A stretch of DNA of 9,559 nucleotides from an archaeon (lineage in GTDB: Archaea > Nanoarchaeota > Nanoarchaeia > Pacearchaeales > GW2011-AR1). The DNA lies in NCBI GenBank assembly GCA_030639395.1, contig DAOWCW010000026.1, positions 1 through 9,559 on the forward strand, written 5' to 3'. Each line of letters starts with the position of its first letter. The first letter of the stretch is position 1. Under the pieces are notes generated by a model that saw only the letters and a list, made by a program, of their open reading frames with translations, had not been told where the DNA came from and ran no database searches. Made by a program: the position numbers and the translations under genes. Below are positions 6,003-9,559 of this stretch, piece after piece.

Positions 6003-6480
6003 TATCATAACCTCCAATAAACCCATCCCCTTCCTCACTAATATCCCCAACCCCAAGCTTCATCCTTTCAACCAACTCATCTCCATCATAAACATCCACA
6101 TTCAACCGAACATTCCCAGCATTAATAACAGCCATTCCTTCTTCAGTCTCAATCAGCTCCAGCTCAATCCTAGAATTAATCGTCAATTTTCGAACCTCAC
6201 TACCCAACACGCCACTAACCTTCCAATAATAAACACCAGGCTCCAATTCAACTCTCTCACCACCAACAACCCTATATTCATCTGGCGTAGTAAAATCTGC
6301 ATTATCATCAATCAACAAAACATCGGCCCGCTCAAACTCGAACAAAATCTCACCATCCAAACTCTCATATTCATCAAACGGCGCAATAACTAAAGGTCTA
6401 GCATATCCAACCAACCCCATTAAAATCAACACGCTAATCCCAATCACAACCAAATCAATCTTCCAAATATACTTATTCAT
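5995..6480 (-). CDS. Small N-anchored extracytoplasmic beta-domain protein, 161 residues
   Basis: The start is ATG 6480, with GGGGTGG at 6487-6493 six bases upstream. One TM helix (residues 8-26, IDLVVIGISVLILMGLVGY) is followed by a compact domain: ARPLVIAPFDEYESLDGEILFEFE, then PDEYRVVGGERVELEPGVYYWKVSG, then INAGNVRLNVDVYDGDEL. The PGxYYWKV strand is typical of fibronectin type III or Ig-like folds. The protein is acidic and ends in GGYDNE with no second TM. It starts 8 bp inside the GIY-YIG gene and ends 8 bp inside the 397-residue gene, so it is tightly coupled to both. I recognise no named family. I infer a membrane-tethered partner of the surface complex. Confidence 0.85.
   Translation of the reverse strand: MNKYIWKIDLVVIGISVLILMGLVGYARPLVIAPFDEYESLDGEILFEFERADVLLIDDNADFTTPDEYRVVGGERVELEPGVYYWKVSGVLGSEVRKLTINSRIELELIETEEGMAVINAGNVRLNVDVYDGDELVERMKLGVGDISEEGDGFIGGYDNE
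6011..6015 (-). promoter_or_regulatory. Shine-Dalgarno GGAGG deciding the start at 6002
   Basis: The minus strand reads TTGGAGGTTATGATAATG. Spacing to the second ATG (6002) is 8 nt, against 2 nt to the first (6008), so initiation at 6002 is favoured. The site lies inside the coding end of the upstream gene. Confidence 0.7.
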
Positions 6481-6850
6481 TTTTAACCACCCCATTCTTA
6501 ATTGTATTTTTTTCTTGCTTACTTAAATAATTTTTAATCCTGACTTTGATATACCTCTTACCCCAAGACGTCTTTAAGTATTTTTCACGATGCAATACAT
6601 CTTTTTCATTCAGACAACCTTCAAAATAAATCAAACGCAAGGGTCTCCTATACGAAGTAGACCTCACTTTACCATTATTATGCTCACCAACCCTATTCTT
6701 CAAGTTACAAGTATACCCAACATAAAAATTACCATCCTTCTCCGATTGTAAAACATAAACATAGTACAACTCCACCTGCCCCGTTCGATGCCGCTTGTCC
6801 CGTTTGATACGAAAATTATCTAACCGGGAAAGGCTATCTAATGGGGTCAT
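6473..6850 (-). CDS. GIY-YIG nuclease-family protein (SLX1/YhbQ-like small type)
   Basis: From ATG 6850 the product has 125 residues. The GIY-YIG core is clear: YYVYVLQS at 29-36, FYVGYTCNLKNRVGEH at 42-57 with the conserved Arg53, PLRLIYFE at 70-77, and HREKYLKTSWGKRYIK at 87-102 with the metal-binding Glu89. This is the small stand-alone type that cuts or nicks DNA; here the target is unknown. Family members usually begin at the (M)YYVYVLQS strand, so TTG 6769 or GTG 6775 may be the true start. The first 28 basic residues would then only be the translation of the inverted-repeat element at 6779-6846. It overlaps the upstream stop (ATGA) and the downstream start (8 bp). Its base composition is less skewed than that of its neighbours, and it has no obvious link to surface biology. 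I infer a mobile passenger cassette that keeps the operon readable. Confidence 0.9.
   Translation of the reverse strand: MTPLDSLSRLDNFRIKRDKRHRTGQVELYYVYVLQSEKDGNFYVGYTCNLKNRVGEHNNGKVRSTSYRRPLRLIYFEGCLNEKDVLHREKYLKTSWGKRYIKVRIKNYLSKQEKNTIKNGVVKNE
6487..6493 (-). promoter_or_regulatory. Ribosome binding site GGGGTGG for the 161-residue gene
   Basis: GGGGTGG followed by TTAAAA and ATG (6480) sits inside the end of the GIY-YIG gene. It supports ATG 6480 rather than the weaker in-frame alternative start upstream at 6495. Confidence 0.5.
6779..6846. repeat. Nested inverted-repeat (REP-like) element at the head of the GIY-YIG cassette
   Basis: Four related copies of a CCCC(G/A)TTxGAT core occur in 68 bp. 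Two read on the minus strand (6834-6846 and 6816-6828), then two read on the plus strand (6799-6809 and 6779-6790). The outer and inner pairs can therefore form nested hairpins; on the plus strand the outer stem has about 12 pairs with one mismatch, counting G-T. The outer copy begins directly after the TGA of the surface-protein gene (6847-6849). The arrangement resembles REP/BIME elements associated with single-strand-acting enzymes. Confidence 0.7.
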
Positions 6851-9559
6851 TCTGCCAACTCCCCCGAAAATATAATCGTCGCACTCTTCACGCCCGGAGA
6901 CTCGCCAATAGGAACCTCCAACCGAATATCAACCTCAGCACTATCATCCCCATCAGCATAACTTAACTCCCCAACTCCAATAACCTCACCAGTAATCGGC
7001 ATATTAAACCAATTAACAATCGAAAGCAACCAACTAAACGCCCCCTCCTCCCCTGTCACATTATCCGCCTTAAACTGATAATACGCACTATCCGTCGGTT
7101 CCTCATTCCACAAAGCCGAAGAATTCAAACTAATATTCGTCAAAACATTCCCATCATTATCAATCACAAACGGACTCGGACTATCATCACTACTATTCTC
7201 AATTTCTCCAGGACCAAGCGAACCAAAATTAACCTCATTATCAACCAAGCTAATAGAAACTTCAGCCGTCACATTTAAATGCCAAACCTCAGACCACTCT
7301 CCCCAACCAACCCCATCATGTGCCCGAACCGACCAATTATAATAATACCCATTATCATGCAAACAAACCAAGTCACTCAAAGGAACATAAGACTCCACAT
7401 CCAAACTATCATCAGACCTGTCATCATTACAAATCTTAATTCCCGAATATTTATACTCACCAATACTAATCTCATAAGTCAACTCATCTCCATCAGCATC
7501 ATACCCATTCCACGAAAATTCCTGCGTCCTATTTTTCGTAGAATTCCAATCAGCAGGTCCAACCAAAGTCACATTTGGCAAACTATTCAAAACCTCCAAC
7601 AAACTAGAATTCCCCCATTCACTCCAAAACTCTCCATCATAAACCCTCACTGAACAACTCCAATTCTCACCCTTCGACGTATTTCCCGAATCCAAAACCG
7701 CGCTAAACAAAGTCCCATTAGAATAACTCTCATTATAATCCAAACTAAAATTCAAAACACCATCCACATACCATCTCACCGAAACATTCAAATCATCCCC
7801 ATTATCATCACTAACAACACCCGAACAATTCAAATCACTCGACGTCAAATTCAACCCATCAACAGAAACCAAAACCGGACTAGGATTATTAGGAGCTGAA
7901 TTAGACATATAATTAATTGTTACATTATAAAGTTCTGGCGAATAATCCGTATCAGTTGTTTCAAAATATGTTTTATACTGAAAGTATCTATTAAAATCTA
8001 AAGATAAATCCTGAGGAGAACTATCTGTAATATCACTCCAACTTTCTCCTGAACAGGCATCATCGTTACATGAACGGACTGAGAAGTTTAAATCTCTAAT
8101 AATATCATAATATCCAGCATTCGGAGGAGTAAAATTATCATTCCATCTTACATTACTAGATATTCTAACCTCATCAACCCTTCCATAATCATGCATATCT
8201 TGATTCCAATCTTCATATCCTCTACCTATTCTCAAATCATAGCTGTTATTATTAATTGCACCAATTGTTCCTGTGCTATCTAATAAACCATTAATATAAA
8301 TTTTTGATTTATCCGCACCAGTACCTTCTCTAACAACTGCAATATGATGCCATGTATTATTTGCTAACGATCCAGTACCTGTAATACATGAACCTACACC
8401 ATTTATACAAAATTGCACATTATCCAAAGCATTAGATATATAAATTATCCAGCCATTAGTATTAGCCAAATGAGCATTACCAATTGGAGCGAAATTAATT
8501 TCACCTATATCTCTAAAATAATACCAAAAATCAATTGTAAAATTATCTGACCCAAAACTCCAATCAACACTATCAGACATACTAGCATAATCACCCACAC
8601 CATCAAAAGAAATACTAGTGGTTCCAAATTTTTGTTGAGCAGTACTATGATAAACATCACCATTAGCAGTAATAGTATGATTAGAACTTGAACTATCCTT
8701 AAAAATTGTACTACCATTAGTCGTATCCGAATGAACCAACAACACAGTATTCTCATCATTACCCCCTTCAATACTCGTAACATTCTCCTCCCAACTAATA
8801 TTCTTCCAAACCATATCACTTCCAGCATCAAACACTTGCGAAATTAATGTTCCGTTAAGTGTGTCATTCAAAACAACTGCATTAAGTGTATCATTATAAA
8901 CAACATCAGTCAGATTATCATTTTCATATGTGTATGCAACGGTTGTTGTTTCATTTGTTAAATATGTTAGATTATAATAAAGATGTGCGACACTAACATT
9001 ATGATTCAAACTAGTATCATTATCATAACCATCATCACAAGTCACATTATAATAATACGTTCCAGCAGATTTTATTCCAAGTGAAATGTTTATAATTAGA
9101 TCGTCACCATCTGTTGTAGTTGTATTGTACCCAGATAAATCACCGCTTAAACTACAGTTCATTGTCTGACCTGAATCTAAATCTGAAACATTCACACTAA
9201 CAATAATATTATCAGTATGATATGGATCACTTGGAATATTTGTCACTGAATTTATAACTGGAACCCCACCCAAAACCTCCAACTCCGAACTATTCCCCCA
9301 CCCACTCCAAAGCACCCCATCAAAAACCCTCAAACCACACGACCAATTCTCCCCAATACTAGTATTTCCCGAATCCAAAACCGCACTAAACAGCGTCCCA
9401 TTTGAATAACTCTCATTATAATCAACCGACAAATTCAAAGCCCCATCCACATACCATCTCACCGAAACATTCAAATCATCCCCATCAGCATCACTAACAA
9501 CACCCGAACAATTCAAATCACTCGACGTCAAATTCAACCCATCAACAGAAACCAAAGAA
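6847..9559 (-). CDS. Giant secreted glycosylatable surface protein with LamG domain, C-terminal part (open at right edge)
   Basis: The frame has no start or stop before the right edge, so the true N-terminus lies outside. About 903 residues are visible, numbered here from codon 9553-9555. An Ig-like repeat (2-96) recurs nearly intact at 563-657. Residues 262-482 form a LamG/concanavalin-like domain (DENTVLLVHSDT, SFDGVGDYASMSDS, NFTIDFWYYF, NTWHHIAVVREG, RVDEVRISSNVRWNDNFTPP). This sits between VFDAGSDMVWKNISWEEN and FSVRSCNDDACSGESW...RYFQYKTYFETTDTDYSPELYNVTINY, which look like two halves of one domain. A fibronectin-like stretch (660-760) and a terminal beta domain ending SATIIFSGELAE follow. 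I counted about 50 N-x-S/T sites. No C-terminal anchor or sorting motif is visible. I infer a secreted adhesin or S-layer-like protein held by partners encoded downstream. The ligand of the LamG domain is unknown. Confidence 0.85.
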   Translation of the reverse strand, partial: SLVSVDGLNLTSSDLNCSGVVSDADGDDLNVSVRWYVDGALNLSVDYNESYSNGTLFSAVLDSGNTSIGENWSCGLRVFDGVLWSGWGNSSELEVLGGVPVINSVTNIPSDPYHTDNIIVSVNVSDLDSGQTMNCSLSGDLSGYNTTTTDGDDLIINISLGIKSAGTYYYNVTCDDGYDNDTSLNHNVSVAHLYYNLTYLTNETTTVAYTYENDNLTDVVYNDTLNAVVLNDTLNGTLISQVFDAGSDMVWKNISWEENVTSIEGGNDENTVLLVHSDTTNGSTIFKDSSSSNHTITANGDVYHSTAQQKFGTTSISFDGVGDYASMSDSVDWSFGSDNFTIDFWYYFRDIGEINFAPIGNAHLANTNGWIIYISNALDNVQFCINGVGSCITGTGSLANNTWHHIAVVREGTGADKSKIYINGLLDSTGTIGAINNNSYDLRIGRGYEDWNQDMHDYGRVDEVRISSNVRWNDNFTPPNAGYYDIIRDLNFSVRSCNDDACSGESWSDITDSSPQDLSLDFNRYFQYKTYFETTDTDYSPELYNVTINYMSNSAPNNPSPVLVSVDGLNLTSSDLNCSGVVSDDNGDDLNVSVRWYVDGVLNFSLDYNESYSNGTLFSAVLDSGNTSKGENWSCSVRVYDGEFWSEWGNSSLLEVLNSLPNVTLVGPADWNSTKNRTQEFSWNGYDADGDELTYEISIGEYKYSGIKICNDDRSDDSLDVESYVPLSDLVCLHDNGYYYNWSVRAHDGVGWGEWSEVWHLNVTAEVSISLVDNEVNFGSLGPGEIENSSDDSPSPFVIDNDGNVLTNISLNSSALWNEEPTDSAYYQFKADNVTGEEGAFSWLLSIVNWFNMPITGEVIGVGELSYADGDDSAEVDIRLEVPIGESPGVKSATIIFSGELAE
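7585..7873 (-). repeat. Intragenic direct repeat, copy B
   Basis: This is the second copy of a roughly 290-bp repeat, offset by 1683 bp from copy A. It encodes residues 563-657. Exact tracts shared with copy A include 43 bp at 7760-7802 and 68 bp at 7806-7873, separated by short diverged patches. Confidence 0.85.
9268..9556 (-). repeat. Intragenic direct repeat, copy A
   Basis: This is the partner of copy B and may extend past the right edge. The proteins differ at few positions (for example SDADGDD against SDDNGDD), and the DNA is identical over 68 bp at 9489-9556. Such identity in a gene with otherwise free codon choice means recent duplication or gene conversion. Confidence 0.85.

Noticed and set aside
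5758..6393. Plus-strand open frame opposite two operon genes
   Set aside because: It crosses two real genes with signal, TM and ribosome-site support; its product is low complexity with no motif. The same reasoning applies to 7279-7653.
8505..8831. Minus-strand hydrophobic frame inside the LamG segment
   Set aside because: Out of frame with the clearly coding LamG sequence; runs of Leu/Ile/Val arise from the shifted frame.

Overview
The window looks like part of the chromosome of a DPANN archaeon, probably of the Woesearchaeota/Pacearchaeota type. The assignment rests on several signs together: AT-rich DNA; archaeal TATA boxes 23-26 bp upstream of the ATGs that head transcription units (leaderless starts), with Shine-Dalgarno motifs only inside the operon; a long set of Thr/Ser/Asn-rich, Ig-like secreted proteins packed with N-glycosylation sequons; and very small regulatory and membrane genes. 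All genes lie on the minus strand, so they are read from high to low coordinates. No rRNA, tRNA, CRISPR array or transposase gene was seen.

Layout in transcription order. (1) 9559-6847: the C-terminal 900 or so residues of a giant secreted, glycosylatable beta-sandwich protein, running off the right edge, with two near-identical repeats of about 95 residues flanking a segment that holds a LamG (concanavalin-like) domain of different base composition. (2) 6850-6473: a GIY-YIG nuclease gene preceded by a nested inverted-repeat element and fitted exactly between operon genes, overlapping both neighbours. (3) 6480-5995: a small N-anchored protein. (4) 6002-4809: a signal peptide/C-anchored Ig-like protein, ending in a 102-bp cloverleaf-like inverted-repeat element (4709-4810). 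(5) 4623-3514: its paralogue, with its own TATA box. (6) 3324-1306: a two-TM surface protein with cadherin/Ig-like repeats, a nine-glycine linker and an 18-cysteine TSP1-like region. (7) 1305-850: a compact regulatory and repeat region with heptamer repeats, a 25-bp hairpin and a leaderless 30-residue membrane microprotein. (8) 848-693: a 51-residue AbrB/SpoVT-type DNA-binding protein, overlapping by ATGA (9) the start of a second glycosylatable surface protein that runs off the left edge and has a 17-bp tandem repeat in its N-terminal coding part.

Taken together this is a cell-surface locus. The large secreted protein has no visible C-terminal anchor. The three anchored proteins encoded downstream (161, 397 and 369 residues) are the natural candidates for holding or assembling it; that is inference from gene order and topology. 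Several pieces look mobile or evolving: the GIY-YIG cassette, the LamG segment, the 17-bp tract and the cloverleaf element. The left end (AbrB plus surface protein) suggests a dedicated regulator for a surface gene, possibly autoregulated through two dyad sites.
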